Shown here piece after piece: positions 19,278 through 28,016 of a DNA stretch of 64,000 nt. The notes beneath the pieces are model-generated. The model saw nothing but the letters and a program-made list of their open reading frames with translations. It was not told the DNA's origin and did no database searches. The position numbers were made by a program, and so were the translations under genes. How positions within the stretch are numbered: position 1 is the first letter of the stretch; every line of letters starts with the position of its first letter. The stretch is from an uncultured Acidobacteriota bacterium (lineage in GTDB: Bacteria; Acidobacteriota; Thermoanaerobaculia; UBA5066), in the NCBI GenBank assembly GCA_903845115.1, contig CAIMWE010000253.1, forward strand, positions 1 through 64,000, read 5' to 3'.

Positions 19278-19750
19278 AGGGGGCGCTCGCGCTCGCCCTG
19301 GTCCTCGCCGCCGCCGCGGCGTGCGGCGGTCCCTCCGGGGGGACGGCCCCCCCGGCCGCGTCCCCCCCTCCCGTGCCGCACGCTTCCCTGCCCGACGGCC
19401 GCGCCATCGCCCTGGAGGTCGCCAGGACGCCGGAACAGCTCGCGCAGGGGCTGATGTTCCGGGCGTCGATGCCGGCCGATGTCGGCATGGTCTTCCTGTT
19501 CGAGAAGGCGGGCCCCCAGTCCTTCTGGATGAAGAACTGCCATTTCCCGCTCGACATGGTCTTCCTCCTCGCGGACGGCACCGTCACCGCCCTCCTGGAG
19601 AACGTCCCACCCTGCGCCCAGGACCCGTGCCCGAGCTATCCCGCCGGTGCCGACGCCGACACCGTCCTCGAGCTGAACGCCGGGATCGCCCGGGCGGCCG
19701 GCGTCACCGTCGGGCAGAAGGTGGCGTTCTCGGGGGTGCCGGGGCGGTAG
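19274..19750 (+). CDS. DUF192 lipoprotein
   Basis: A 158-residue protein starting at GTG 19274, which overlaps the pilR stop. The N-terminus is a lipoprotein signal with Cys near residue 18 (LAAAAAC-GG), then a Pro-rich linker. The DUF192 core covers residues 38-155: RTPEQLAQGLMFRASMP, FWMKNCHFPLDMVFL and VLELNAG. DUF192 is a small beta-barrel of unknown function found across bacteria and archaea. Its coupling to pilSR may be accidental. Its 3' end overlaps the end of the convergent BNR gene by 47 bases. Confidence 0.88.
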   Translation: MKGALALALVLAAAAACGGPSGGTAPPAASPPPVPHASLPDGRAIALEVARTPEQLAQGLMFRASMPADVGMVFLFEKAGPQSFWMKNCHFPLDMVFLLADGTVTALLENVPPCAQDPCPSYPAGADADTVLELNAGIARAAGVTVGQKVAFSGVPGR

Positions 19751-21572
19751 AGGCCGCGGCCGCCTCCGGCCGCGGGACGAACCGGAAGAGCCCTCGGCCG
19801 ATCGTCGCGAGGAGCAGTCCGTCGGCCCTCCGCGGGTCCCCGGCCCAGTCCGACACCGCCAGCCCGTTCTCCGGGACCGGCAGGAGGATCGTCTCTTCGT
19901 CCCGCCCGTCACCCCGGAAGACGATCTGCCCCCGGTCCACCTCGACGCCGACCGTCACCGGGGCCGGGCCCCTCGTTGACGCGGCGGTCCGGCCGAACCC
20001 GCCCACCAGGAGGTGCGGGCCGTCGGCGGCGAGGGCGCCCGGCACGTCGCTCCAGTCCGCCCGCTCCCGGTACCACGTCAGGCCCCGCGCCCGCGCGGCC
20101 AGGGCCGTCGTGCCGCCCGCGAACCGGACCCGGAAGAGCCCGTCCACCCGCCCCGACAGCGAGCCGACCCGGTCCCAGCTCTTTCCCCCGCCCGTCGACG
20201 TGACGACGCCGTCGGACGTGCCGACGAAGAGCTGTCCCGCGTGGACGGCCAGGGCCCGCACCGCTCCCGGGAAGAGCAGGCGGAACGGCGCTCCCGTCCC
20301 GTCGGCCGCGAAGAGCCCCTCCGCGGTCCCGGCGTAGAGCCTTCCGCCGACCGAGACCATCGCGACGATCGTCGCCGGCGGCGAGTGCGGTAGCTTCGCG
20401 CTCCGGCCGCTCTCGAGGTCGACGCTCCAGAGTCCGCCGCTCCGGCCGTCCGCCGCCCGGGCCACGACCGCCTGCCCGGGCCCGGTCGTCACCACGGCGC
20501 TGACCCGGGTCTCCGAGAGGCCCGCGTTCGACTCCTGGAGCGTCCGCCCGCCATCCTCGCTCCGGAGAATCCCTTCGGCCTCCGTCCCCACCAGGAGGAC
20601 CGCCGGGTTCGACGGATCGAACGCCAGCGCGTTCACGACCATCTCCGGCCCGATCCGGTGAAACGTCCGGCCGCCGTCCAGGCTCTCGAAGAGCCCGCCC
20701 GTCGTCCCCGCCAGGACGCGCGCGCCGTCTCGCGGATCGCGGCGCACCACGTGGGTCCGGCGGTCCGCCAGCCCCTCCTTGTACCGGACCCACTGCCGGC
20801 CTCCGTCCGAGGTGCGGTAGACCCAGCCGCACGTGGCCGCCCAGTAGTCCTCGGGGTCGGTCGGCGAGAAGTCGATGTCGAAGACCTCGGTGTCCTCGAT
20901 CATCCCGCCGGCGATGCGGCGCCAGCTCCGCCCGAGATCGGCGGAGACGAACGGGTGCCGGAACGAGCCGGCGAAGAGGAGCTCCGGGCGGGACGGGTGG
21001 AACGCCAGGAAGGAGATGCCGCTCCCGGGATCGAGAGGGGGCCGCGTGAGGCGCCAGCTCTCCCCGTCGTCCGCCGAGATCTCGACGCCGCCGTCCCCTC
21101 CCACGGCGACGACCCTTCTCCCGGACCGAACGGCCACCGCGACCGCCCGCGCCGCGGTCCGGTCCGGCCACCGGCGGATCTCGCTCCAGTGAAGGCCCCC
21201 GTCGTCCGTCCGGGCCAGGAGCCCGCCCCGGACCACGCCGGACAGCGCGGCCCAGACGACGGCGGGGGACGCCGGGTCGACGGCGAGGCCCGAGACGGCG
21301 AAGCCTGGAAACGGCGGCCCGGCCGGCGGGCCCTGCCACGACCGTCCGCCGTCCGCTGAGCGGTAGATCCCGCCCTGGGCCGTCCCCAGGAAGTAGAGAC
21401 CCGGGGCTCCCCTGGCGGCGACCAGCGACTTCACCTCGGCGCCGGGAAGGACGTACCGGAGCCACGTCCCAGGGAGCGACACGCCCGGAGCGGCGGCGGT
21501 TTCCCCCGCCGTCCCGACGGCGAGCCACGCGGCGGCCAGCGCGGCGCGACCCGCTCCGCGCGGCCTCTTCAC
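19704..21572 (-). CDS. Secreted BNR-repeat (VPS10/sialidase-fold) protein
   Basis: A 622-residue protein with a signal peptide (about 1-27) and repeated Asp-box/BNR motifs such as SADGGRSWQG, TDDGGLHWSEI, SADDGESWRL, SEDGGRTLQ and SLDGGRTFHR. These mark a beta-propeller of the sortilin/sialidase class. No sialidase catalytic arginine triad was evident, so a carbohydrate- or protein-binding role is more likely than hydrolysis. Its start overlaps the stop of the FmdB gene by 4 bases, so the two are coupled. Confidence 0.82.
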   Translation of the reverse strand: MKRPRGAGRAALAAAWLAVGTAGETAAAPGVSLPGTWLRYVLPGAEVKSLVAARGAPGLYFLGTAQGGIYRSADGGRSWQGPPAGPPFPGFAVSGLAVDPASPAVVWAALSGVVRGGLLARTDDGGLHWSEIRRWPDRTAARAVAVAVRSGRRVVAVGGDGGVEISADDGESWRLTRPPLDPGSGISFLAFHPSRPELLFAGSFRHPFVSADLGRSWRRIAGGMIEDTEVFDIDFSPTDPEDYWAATCGWVYRTSDGGRQWVRYKEGLADRRTHVVRRDPRDGARVLAGTTGGLFESLDGGRTFHRIGPEMVVNALAFDPSNPAVLLVGTEAEGILRSEDGGRTLQESNAGLSETRVSAVVTTGPGQAVVARAADGRSGGLWSVDLESGRSAKLPHSPPATIVAMVSVGGRLYAGTAEGLFAADGTGAPFRLLFPGAVRALAVHAGQLFVGTSDGVVTSTGGGKSWDRVGSLSGRVDGLFRVRFAGGTTALAARARGLTWYRERADWSDVPGALAADGPHLLVGGFGRTAASTRGPAPVTVGVEVDRGQIVFRGDGRDEETILLPVPENGLAVSDWAGDPRRADGLLLATIGRGLFRFVPRPEAAAASTAPAPPRTPPSARR

Positions 21573-21961
21573 CCGGGGGATTTCCCCCCGTCCTTCGCGG
21601 CCGAGCTCTCGCTCCCGCTGCTCGACGCCTTCTCGGACGGCTTCTCGGAGGACTTTTCGGACGGTTTCTCGGAGGACTTCTCGGACGGCTTCGCATCCGA
21701 GCCGGCGCCCTCGGACTTCCCGCCTTCCGTCTTGGACCCCTCCCCCGCGCCCTCCTTAGGCTTCTCCTGTCCGGGCGAGTTCCCCTTCCCGTAGTCGCTC
21801 GCGTACCATCCCGACCCCTTGAACTGGAAGGCGGGAGACGAGAGCAGCTTCTTCAGCTCTCCGCCGCACGACTCGCAGACCGTCAGCGGTTCGTCGCTGA
21901 ACGACTGGATCACCTCGGTCGTGGTTCCGCACGCGGAGCAGCGGTACTCGTAGAGTGGCAT
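21569..21961 (-). CDS. FmdB-family zinc-ribbon protein with Ser/Lys/Glu repeat tail
   Basis: A 130-residue protein. Residues 1-42 are the FmdB putative regulatory zinc ribbon: MPLYEYRCSACG and CESCG provide the four Cys, followed by LLSSPAFQFKGSGWYASDY, typical of the family. From residue 60 on it is low complexity with SEKSSEKPSEK repeats. The family is often said to regulate, but the true role is unknown. It lies between a DUF4388 gene and the BNR gene on the same strand. Confidence 0.85.
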   Translation of the reverse strand: MPLYEYRCSACGTTTEVIQSFSDEPLTVCESCGGELKKLLSSPAFQFKGSGWYASDYGKGNSPGQEKPKEGAGEGSKTEGGKSEGAGSDAKPSEKSSEKPSEKSSEKPSEKASSSGSESSAAKDGGKSPG

Positions 21962-21977
21962 CGTTCCTGTCTCTCCC

Positions 21978-22769
21978 TCACTCGCCGGCGCGGTAGGTGC
22001 TCCCGGCGCTCTTCCACTGGAGCTTCTTGATCTTCGCCGAATCCGACTCTCGCCGGACGACCAGCTTCAGCACGTAGAAGGCGTAGATCAGCCTCGCATT
22101 GTGCGCCGCCTCGCCGGGCCCGGCGCTGACCAGCTCCCGGAGGGTCTTCACTCCGTCGACGAGACCGAGGTAGGCCAGCTCCGACGGCGACAGACCGGCG
22201 TCGCCCAGCTCGACCCCGGCGTAGGCGGGGGACAGGACGGTCCAGGACGGCCCGAGGGCGGCGACGGCGCGCCGGACGTCGCTGAGCCCCTTCACTCCCT
22301 GGAGGATCAGCTGACGGGTCGGGATCGAGAGCTGGATCAGCTCGTCGGTCCTGTACTCCCCGACCTTGAACGACACCTCGCCCTCGTCCCAGGCGAAGAG
22401 CTCCGTCACGATCGCCTTCACCTGCTCGAGGACCATCGCCTTCAACCGCGCCCCGTCCATCAGCCCCATCTCGGCGAGGACGTCGCCCAGCCTCTTCGCC
22501 CCGGCCGACGCGACCAGACGGCGGGACGACTCGACGAACTGGGCCTGGCTGATCAGCCCGCACTTCAGGAGGTAGTGGCCGAGCGAGTCGAACCGGTCCG
22601 ACGAGGTCGCGAAGATCACGTCCCCGTGCCAGATGAAGATCCGTTTTTCGATCCCCTGTCTCGTCACGGTGATCACGCCCGGAACACGGTAGCGGCGCAC
22701 CGTCTCCAGGACCTCCGGGAGGGGGGTCTTGGCCAGATCGCTGCGGAATTCCGGCTCGGGGGACGACAC
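21978..22769 (-). CDS. DUF4388 (PATAN-type) domain protein
   Basis: A 263-residue cytoplasmic protein. Residues 8-110 fit DUF4388: LAKTPLPEVLETVRRYRVPG, RIFIWHGDVIFATSS and an ALRLM-like helix region. A second similar segment follows (KAIVTELFAWDEGEVSFKVG). DUF4388 domains occur with type IV pili, gliding and response regulators in Deltaproteobacteria and Acidobacteria, so a signalling role is plausible. The start is GTG; rc TAATAT ends about 9 bases before it. Divergent from moeA. Confidence 0.8.
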   Translation of the reverse strand: MSSPEPEFRSDLAKTPLPEVLETVRRYRVPGVITVTRQGIEKRIFIWHGDVIFATSSDRFDSLGHYLLKCGLISQAQFVESSRRLVASAGAKRLGDVLAEMGLMDGARLKAMVLEQVKAIVTELFAWDEGEVSFKVGEYRTDELIQLSIPTRQLILQGVKGLSDVRRAVAALGPSWTVLSPAYAGVELGDAGLSPSELAYLGLVDGVKTLRELVSAGPGEAAHNARLIYAFYVLKLVVRRESDSAKIKKLQWKSAGSTYRAGE

Positions 22770-22819
22770 CGTGCCGCAATATTAACGGGACCGGCCCGAA
22801 AGGTCGTGGACCCCGCTGC

Positions 22820-22825
22820 TACCAT
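22820..22825 (+). promoter_or_regulatory. -10-like hexamer of moeA
   Basis: TACCAT ends six bases before the GTG start at 22832, with no Shine-Dalgarno. It fits the leaderless pattern of pilB, higB and others. Confidence 0.4.
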
Positions 22826-22831
22826 CGCCCC

Positions 22832-24031
22832 GTGATCACCTTCGCCGAGGCGGTCGCCCAGGTGGCGAAGCGGACCCCTCCGGCGAGCGCCGAGGAGGTC
22901 CCGCTCGACGCCGCCGCGGGACGCCTCCTCGCCGGAACAGTCGAATCCCGCCTCGACCACCCCCGATTCGACGCCACGTCGAAGGACGGCTGGGCCGTCT
23001 GCTCGGACCAGACCTTCCCCGCCCGCCTGCGGGTCCTCGGAACGCTGGCCGCCGGCCGGGTCGCTCCCGGATCGGTGGGCGTCGGCGAGACGATGAAGAT
23101 CATGACCGGCGCGCCGGTCCCCTCCGGCGCCGACGCCGTCGTCCCGGTGGAGGAGGCCGTCGAGGAGGCCGGAAGCGTCGCGATCGACGCCCCCCCCCGC
23201 CCCGGCGCCAACATCCGGCGGCGCGGCGAGGTCTTCGCCGGCGGCGCCCCTCTCCTCGAGGCCGGCGTCTTCCTCACCCCCGTCCGCATCGCGGCGGCCG
23301 CGGCCGCGGGCCGCCGCTCCCTCCGCGTCGTCCGCCGCGCCCGAGCCGGCCTCCTCGTCACCGGCGAGGAGATCGCCTCGTCCGCTGCCGGCCCCGGCCC
23401 CGGCCAGATCCCCGACAGCAACGGCCCCCTCCTCCGCGCCGCCCTCGCGCGCGAAGGGTGCGAGACGACCGACCTCGGCGTCTGCCGCGACGACCTGGCC
23501 GAGCTGACCTCCCGGCTCGGCGCCGCCGCAAAGCTCGGACTCGACCTCCTCGTGACGACGGGCGGCGTCTCGGCCGGCGACTTCGACCTCGTCTCCGCGG
23601 CGCTCCGCTCCCTGGGCGCCGAGATCGTCTTCCACAAGGTCTCGATGCGCCCCGGCAAGCCGACCCTCTTCGCCCTCCTCGGTCCGACCCTCCTCTTCGG
23701 CCTCCCCGGCAATCCGGTCTCCGCCGCCGTCGGCTTCGACCTCTTCGTCCGCGGCGCCCTCCGCGTCCGGGCCGGACTCCCACCCCTTCCCGCCCCGATC
23801 GACGCCGCCCTCCTCGCCCCCGTCAGGAACAGGGGCCGCCGCCTGGCGCTCCTTCCCGGATGCCTCCACTTCGCTGGCGGCACCGTCGGGGTCGAGCCGA
23901 TCCCGACCCTGGGGAGCCACGACCTCCTGGCGCAGTCCAGGGCCGACGCGCTCTTCGCCGTTCCGGGGGAGACGTCGCTCCGCGCCGGGGAAGTCGTGGA
24001 GGCTTACCCGATCTCTCGCGACTGGGCCTGA
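22832..24031 (+). CDS. moeA: Molybdopterin molybdenumtransferase MoeA
   Basis: A 399-residue enzyme that inserts molybdate into adenylylated molybdopterin. Seen are the N-terminal RLDHPRFDATSKDGWAV (the family's D-x-S-x-x-D-G-Y/W-A element), MTGAPVPSGADAVVPVE, the MoCF-binding core LLVTTGGVSAGDFD, FHKVSMRPGKP and LFGLPGNPVSAAV. The start is GTG 22832. The moaDE genes are 17 kb away, so the pathway is scattered. Confidence 0.95.
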   Translation: MITFAEAVAQVAKRTPPASAEEVPLDAAAGRLLAGTVESRLDHPRFDATSKDGWAVCSDQTFPARLRVLGTLAAGRVAPGSVGVGETMKIMTGAPVPSGADAVVPVEEAVEEAGSVAIDAPPRPGANIRRRGEVFAGGAPLLEAGVFLTPVRIAAAAAAGRRSLRVVRRARAGLLVTGEEIASSAAGPGPGQIPDSNGPLLRAALAREGCETTDLGVCRDDLAELTSRLGAAAKLGLDLLVTTGGVSAGDFDLVSAALRSLGAEIVFHKVSMRPGKPTLFALLGPTLLFGLPGNPVSAAVGFDLFVRGALRVRAGLPPLPAPIDAALLAPVRNRGRRLALLPGCLHFAGGTVGVEPIPTLGSHDLLAQSRADALFAVPGETSLRAGEVVEAYPISRDWA

Positions 24032-24124
24032 CGGCCGCCGGGACTCCCGCCGGGACGGCGACCGACGCGTCCGGGCTCGTCGAGGCCCCCGGGAAGAGGC
24101 CGACCGTCCTACCGCCGACGGGTA

Positions 24125-24154
24125 TTGACGTTTCGTCTCTCCGTTCGATATCCT
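24125..24154 (+). promoter_or_regulatory. Possible promoter of the collagen-like gene
   Basis: TTGACG (24125-24130), 18 bases, TATCCT (24149-24154). It lies 49 bases before ATG 24203. The -35 is good, the -10 moderate. Confidence 0.4.
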
Positions 24155-24202
24155 CCGCTGATAGGCGGGGCTTGGTTTCCAGGGAACCGAAGGGGGAAGA
24201 AG

Positions 24203-24838
24203 ATGAGCGGCGTTTCGAGAAGACAGGTGATCGGTCAGGGGCTCGTTGCGACGATCGGCTTTTCGTCCCTGTTCCGGTCCCTCGAGGCCACACTCCTCCA
24301 GGGGGCTCCGCTCCTGATGAACTACCAGGGGCGCCTGACCGATCCGGCCACTGGCTTGCCCAGGGTCGGAACCTTCGACATGACGTTCCGGGTGTTCGAC
24401 GCGCTGTCGGGCGGCTCCCTCCTCTGGGAGGAGGCCCACCCGGGCGTCGCCGTCACGCAAGGGTTCTTCAGCGTCCAGCTCGGCGGGACGACGTCTCTCG
24501 GGACCCTCTTCGCCGGCGGTCCGACCGATTCCCTCGGGCCCCTTCGCTTCCTGGAACTGACGATCGGGAGCGGGGCCACGAGCGAAACGCTGGCGCCGAG
24601 GCTGCGGGTCACGAGCGCCGCCTACGCCATCGGGACGACCCAGGGACCGGCTGGCGCCACCGGCGCGACCGGCCCCACCGGCTACACTGGCTACACCGGC
24701 TATACCGGGCCTCAGGGCTCCACCGGTCCTCAGGGCCCCACCGGCTACACCGGCTACACCGGCTACACCGGCTACACTGGTCCGACCGGTCCCACCGGTC
24801 CCACCGGTCCCGCCGGCTACACCGGCGCCACCGCCTAG
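24203..24838 (+). CDS. Tat-signal collagen-like surface protein
   Basis: A 211-residue protein with AAGGGGGAAGA before the ATG. Residues 5-30 look like a twin-arginine signal ([16 protein letters not shown]). Residues 33-146 match a domain often seen in bacterial surface or tail-fibre-like proteins: [40 protein letters not shown]. From 148 to the end there are about 21 uninterrupted Gly-X-Y triplets, mostly GYT, GPT, GAT and GPQ, a collagen-like triple-helix sequence rich in Thr, a common glycosylation acceptor in bacterial collagens. There is no C-terminal anchor; the protein ends within the repeats. The downstream glycosyltransferase-like genes make glycosylation plausible but unproven. Confidence 0.8.
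   Translation: MSGVSRRQVIGQGLVATIGFSSLFRSLEATLLQGAPLLMNYQGRLTDPATGLPRVGTFDMTFRVFDALSGGSLLWEEAHPGVAVTQGFFSVQLGGTTSLGTLFAGGPTDSLGPLRFLELTIGSGATSETLAPRLRVTSAAYAIGTTQGPAGATGATGPTGYTGYTGYTGPQGSTGPQGPTGYTGYTGYTGYTGPTGPTGPTGPAGYTGATA
24647..24835 (+). repeat. Tandem 9-base (GGCTACACC-type) coding repeat
   Basis: The Gly-X-Y segment is encoded by near-identical 9- and 12-base units (ggctacacc, ggtcccacc). Such tracts can change length by slippage, which would alter triple-helix length without changing frame. Confidence 0.7.
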
Positions 24839-24896
24839 TCTCCTCGAGGCTTCCGCGAACGGACAACGGCAACGAAAAGGTGAATACGAGCAGGGT

Positions 24897-25640
24897 ATGA
24901 GCGCGGATCGGAACGAGGGAGCGAAACGAGTGAAGATCGCGAGAGCCGTCCTGCTCCTTCTCCTGATCCCCCTTGCCGCCGCCCGGCTGGAAGGGCAGTC
25001 GGCGTCCAGCCCGTCGCACCGGCTGGACGACTCGCTCCTCTCCGTGACGGGCGGCTACTCGACCTCTCCGTCCCACGGCGTCCAGGGGGTCCTGACGCAC
25101 GACCCGGCCGGCTCCATCTCCAGCGCCTCGCACTCGGTGACAGTGGGCTTCGGCCACACGTTTCTCCCGCTGCTCCTCCCCCCGACGGTGGCGAAGTCCT
25201 TCAATCCCGCGTCCGTCGGGCAGGGAGAGTCGTCGACGCTGACGATCACTCTCGGGAACCCGAACACGCAGGCGATCACCGGGGTCGCCTTCACCGACAT
25301 CTACCCGACAACCCTAACGAACGCCGCCGTTCCCAGCGTCCTCAATACCTGCGGCGGGACGGTGACCGCCGCGGCCAACGGGACGTCCGTCGCCCTGGTC
25401 GACGGGATCATCCCGATCGGCGGCTGCTCGATCAGGTTGACCGTCACGAACCTCGGTATCGGGTGGCTCAGGAACACGATCCCCGCCGGCGCCGTCCAGA
25501 GCGCGAACGCCCCGCCGAACCCGGTGCCCGCGGCCGCCGCCCTCGGGGAGGCGGTCCCTACCCTCTCGACCGGCTTCCTCGTCCTCCTCGGGGTGCTTCT
25601 CGCGGCCGCCGGGACCAGGCTCCTCGTCCGCGGAGCCTGA
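24897..25640 (+). CDS. Exported DUF7933-like protein with VPTLS C-terminal sorting tail
   Basis: A 247-residue protein. The signal peptide is in residues 12-33 (VKIARAVLLLLLIPLAAA); a GTG at 24930 could be the real start. Residues 98-200 fit the DUF7933/DUF11-type Ig-like fold: KSFNPASVGQGESSTLTI, GNPNTQAITGVAFTD, a Cys pair CGGTV/GGCSI. The tail is VPTLSTGFLVLLGVLLAAAG followed by TRLLVRGA: a conserved P-T-L-S, a membrane helix and Arg residues. This is the layout of IPTL-CTERM sorting signals, in which an exosortase-like enzyme processes surface proteins. The gene lies 58 bases after the collagen-like gene. Function unknown. Confidence 0.75.
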   Translation: MSADRNEGAKRVKIARAVLLLLLIPLAAARLEGQSASSPSHRLDDSLLSVTGGYSTSPSHGVQGVLTHDPAGSISSASHSVTVGFGHTFLPLLLPPTVAKSFNPASVGQGESSTLTITLGNPNTQAITGVAFTDIYPTTLTNAAVPSVLNTCGGTVTAAANGTSVALVDGIIPIGGCSIRLTVTNLGIGWLRNTIPAGAVQSANAPPNPVPAAAALGEAVPTLSTGFLVLLGVLLAAAGTRLLVRGA

Positions 25641-26050
25641 CGCTCGGCCGCTATTCGAGGCGGGGCGGGCGCCGTGAGAGCCGGTGGTCGTACCGTGCCG
25701 ACTCCGAGCACGGCCTGCCGATCCGATAGAATTCGACAGGTGGAGCCCAGGGACTTCAGTCGGCGCGTCTTCGTCGAGAACAGCCTCGCCCTCGGCGGGA
25801 CGCTGACGGGGCTCTTCGACGCCGTGGAGGCGGTGGCCCGGAGCATCCCCCTTCTCCTCGGGACGTTCACCCTGTTGTTCCGGATCCTCCACGGGCCGAC
25901 CCCGGGGAACGCTCTCCGGTCCGAGGCGCACGCGTGAGTCCAGGCCGTCAAGGGCTGGGTGAACGTCCAGCTCGGCATCTCACCCCCCCTCTCGCCGTGG
26001 CGGGGCCTGCCGTCCCGGTTCGTACCGGCCAGGGATAGCGAGCGGGACCG
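25641..26050. other. Low-density region between the VPTLS protein and the glycosyltransferase island
   Basis: A 410-base stretch. It holds only the short Tat-like ORF described separately (25740-25937). The remaining 100 bases on each side show no RNA gene or strong terminator. The reading frame after 25937 gives a coding-like AVKGWVNVQLGISPPLSPW in another frame, so this may be the scar of a larger decayed gene. Confidence 0.4.
25740..25937 (+). CDS. Short Tat-signal-like protein or gene remnant
   Basis: A 65-residue ORF from GTG 25740. TAGAAT (25727-25732) ends seven bases before the GTG. The N-terminus SRRVFVENSLALGGTLTGLF resembles the Tat signal of the collagen-like protein 1.5 kb upstream ([20 protein letters not shown]), including a shared SRR and a following LFxxxEA. 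There is no mature domain, so it is either a truncated paralogue or a very small exported protein. Confidence 0.4.
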   Translation: MEPRDFSRRVFVENSLALGGTLTGLFDAVEAVARSIPLLLGTFTLLFRILHGPTPGNALRSEAHA

Positions 26051-28006
26051 GTGCCTCTTCCCGCAGAAGACCCGATCCCCGGCGAGAGGCCACGCCTCTG
26101 CCTGAACATGATCGTCAGGAACGAGGCGGCGAACATCGAACGCTGCCTCGCGTCGGTGGCGCCGTCCGTCGACGCGTGGGTGATCGGGGACACGGGCTCG
26201 ACCGACGACACGCCCGAGCGCATCTGCCGGCTCTTCGAAGCGCGCGGCATTCCCGGTGAGCTCCATCGCTTCCCCTTCGTGGACTTCGGGCAGGCCCGCA
26301 ACGAAGCCCTGGAACGCTGCCGCCGCTCTCCGCTCGCCTTCGACTACATCCTGCTCACGGACGCGGACATGGAGCTCGTCCTCGACGATCCGGGCTGCTT
26401 CAGGGGCCTTTCGGCGCCGGCCTACCTCGTCCAGCAGCGCAACGTCGTGGCGTACGAGAACGTCCGGCTCCTGCGCCGGGACGCCTCGGCGCACTACGTC
26501 GGCGTGACGCACGAATACCTCCATGTCCGGGGCGACACCGATCGGCTCGGGGGCGTCTGGTTCTTCGACCACGCGACCGGCGGCAACCGCGAGGGAAAGT
26601 TCGAACGCGACGCCCGGCTGCTCGAGGAAGACCTTGCGCACGACCCGGACAACGCGCGCAGCATCTTCTACCTCGCACAGAGCTACCGTGACGCCGGCAG
26701 GCTCGAGGACGCGATGGCGGCGTACCGGTATCGCGCCGCGATGGGGGGATGGGCCGAGGAAGCCTGGTTCTCGCTCTACCAGGTCGCGAAGCTGTCGGAA
26801 GCCCGGAACCTGCCTTCTGCCGAGGTCGAGCATGCTTACCTCGCCGCGTACCAGGCCCGGCCGGAACGGGCCGAGCCCCTCTGCGACCTGGCGCGTCGCC
26901 ACCGGGAGCGGGGCGAATGGGCGCTTGCGCGACTCTACGCTCGCGCGGCGCAGGGGATCGCCCAGCCGGCGGACCGCCTCTTCCTGTCGGAAGACGTCTA
27001 TCGCTGGCGCGCCGACGACGAGGCGGCGGTGGCGGCCTCCTGGACCGGCTGCCGGACGGAGAGCTTCGCGCTCTGCTGGTCCCTGCTGGACGGCGACCGG
27101 CTGCCGGAAGGCGAGCGCCCGCGGATCGAAGCCAACCGCGATTTTGCTGCCGCCGCCGTCGGCGAGGTCACGGGGCAGTACCCTCGGGAGGTGGTCGCGC
27201 GGCTCGCGGCGGCGGACCGGCGGCGGCCGCTGGTCCCGGGCGTGACGCTCACCGTGACGGCCGGCCGTCGGCCGCACCTGTTCGAGACCACGGTCAACTC
27301 GTTCCTCAACTGCTGCCGGGACGTGGACCTCGTCGACCGGTTCGTCTGCATCGACGAGAGCTCCGATCCGGCCGATCGCGATCGGATGCGGGAGCGCTAC
27401 CCGTTCTTCGAGTTCGTCTTCAAGGGCGCCGGCGAGGCCGGGCTGGCGCACAGCGCCAACCTGCTGCTCGACGCCGTTTCCACCCCGTACTGGCTGCACC
27501 TCGAGGACGACTGGCACTTCCTCGTGACGACCGACTACGTCGGGCGCGCCCTCTCGATTCTGGACCAGGAACCTTCCGCCGCGCAGGTGCTGTTCAATCG
27601 CAACTTCGCCGAGACGCTGGGCGACCGCGTCGTGGCCGGGGGGGCCCCGCGCCGGCACCCCGGGACGGGGCTTCGCTACGTGCTCCACGAGCACGTGCCT
27701 CCCGGCCCGGCGCAGGACGACGCCCTGCGCCGCCTGGGCGCCGGCGCCCTCTCGAGCGTCGACCGGCTCCACTTTGCCCTCCGGCCGTCGGTGCTGCGAA
27801 CCGAAGCGGTTCGCAGCGTCGGTCGATTCGAGGAGGGTTCCGCTTCCTTCGAGAGGGAGTTCTCGGAGGTGTACACGCGGCGAGGGCTGCGGAGCGCGTT
27901 CTTCGACACGGTGGCCTGCGTTCACCTCGGTCATCCGGGAGCCGGCCTGGAGCAAATCGGCCGGCCGAGCTTCCGCTCGCCGAACGAAGCGTGGCGGTGG
28001 TCGTGA
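26051..28006 (+). CDS. Multi-domain glycosyltransferase (GT2 + TPR-like + second GT-A domain)
   Basis: A 651-residue protein. Residues 14-190 are a GT2-type domain seen in TPR-glycosyltransferases: LCLNMIVRNEAANIERCL, DTGSTDDTPE and the DxD LLTDADMEL. Residues 200-320 are helical repeats (FYLAQSYRDAGRLEDAMAAY). Residues 396-640 form a second GT-A-like domain: VTLTVTAGRRPHLFETTVN, a CIDESSDPADRDRM segment and the acidic HLEDDWHF. Two nucleotide-sugar sites in one chain suggest stepwise addition of two sugars, but the acceptor is unknown. GTG 26051 is taken as start. Codon use looks slightly less GC-biased than the pil genes. Confidence 0.78.
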   Translation: MPLPAEDPIPGERPRLCLNMIVRNEAANIERCLASVAPSVDAWVIGDTGSTDDTPERICRLFEARGIPGELHRFPFVDFGQARNEALERCRRSPLAFDYILLTDADMELVLDDPGCFRGLSAPAYLVQQRNVVAYENVRLLRRDASAHYVGVTHEYLHVRGDTDRLGGVWFFDHATGGNREGKFERDARLLEEDLAHDPDNARSIFYLAQSYRDAGRLEDAMAAYRYRAAMGGWAEEAWFSLYQVAKLSEARNLPSAEVEHAYLAAYQARPERAEPLCDLARRHRERGEWALARLYARAAQGIAQPADRLFLSEDVYRWRADDEAAVAASWTGCRTESFALCWSLLDGDRLPEGERPRIEANRDFAAAAVGEVTGQYPREVVARLAAADRRRPLVPGVTLTVTAGRRPHLFETTVNSFLNCCRDVDLVDRFVCIDESSDPADRDRMRERYPFFEFVFKGAGEAGLAHSANLLLDAVSTPYWLHLEDDWHFLVTTDYVGRALSILDQEPSAAQVLFNRNFAETLGDRVVAGGAPRRHPGTGLRYVLHEHVPPGPAQDDALRRLGAGALSSVDRLHFALRPSVLRTEAVRSVGRFEEGSASFEREFSEVYTRRGLRSAFFDTVACVHLGHPGAGLEQIGRPSFRSPNEAWRWS

Positions 28007-28016
28007 CGGGGCAGCG

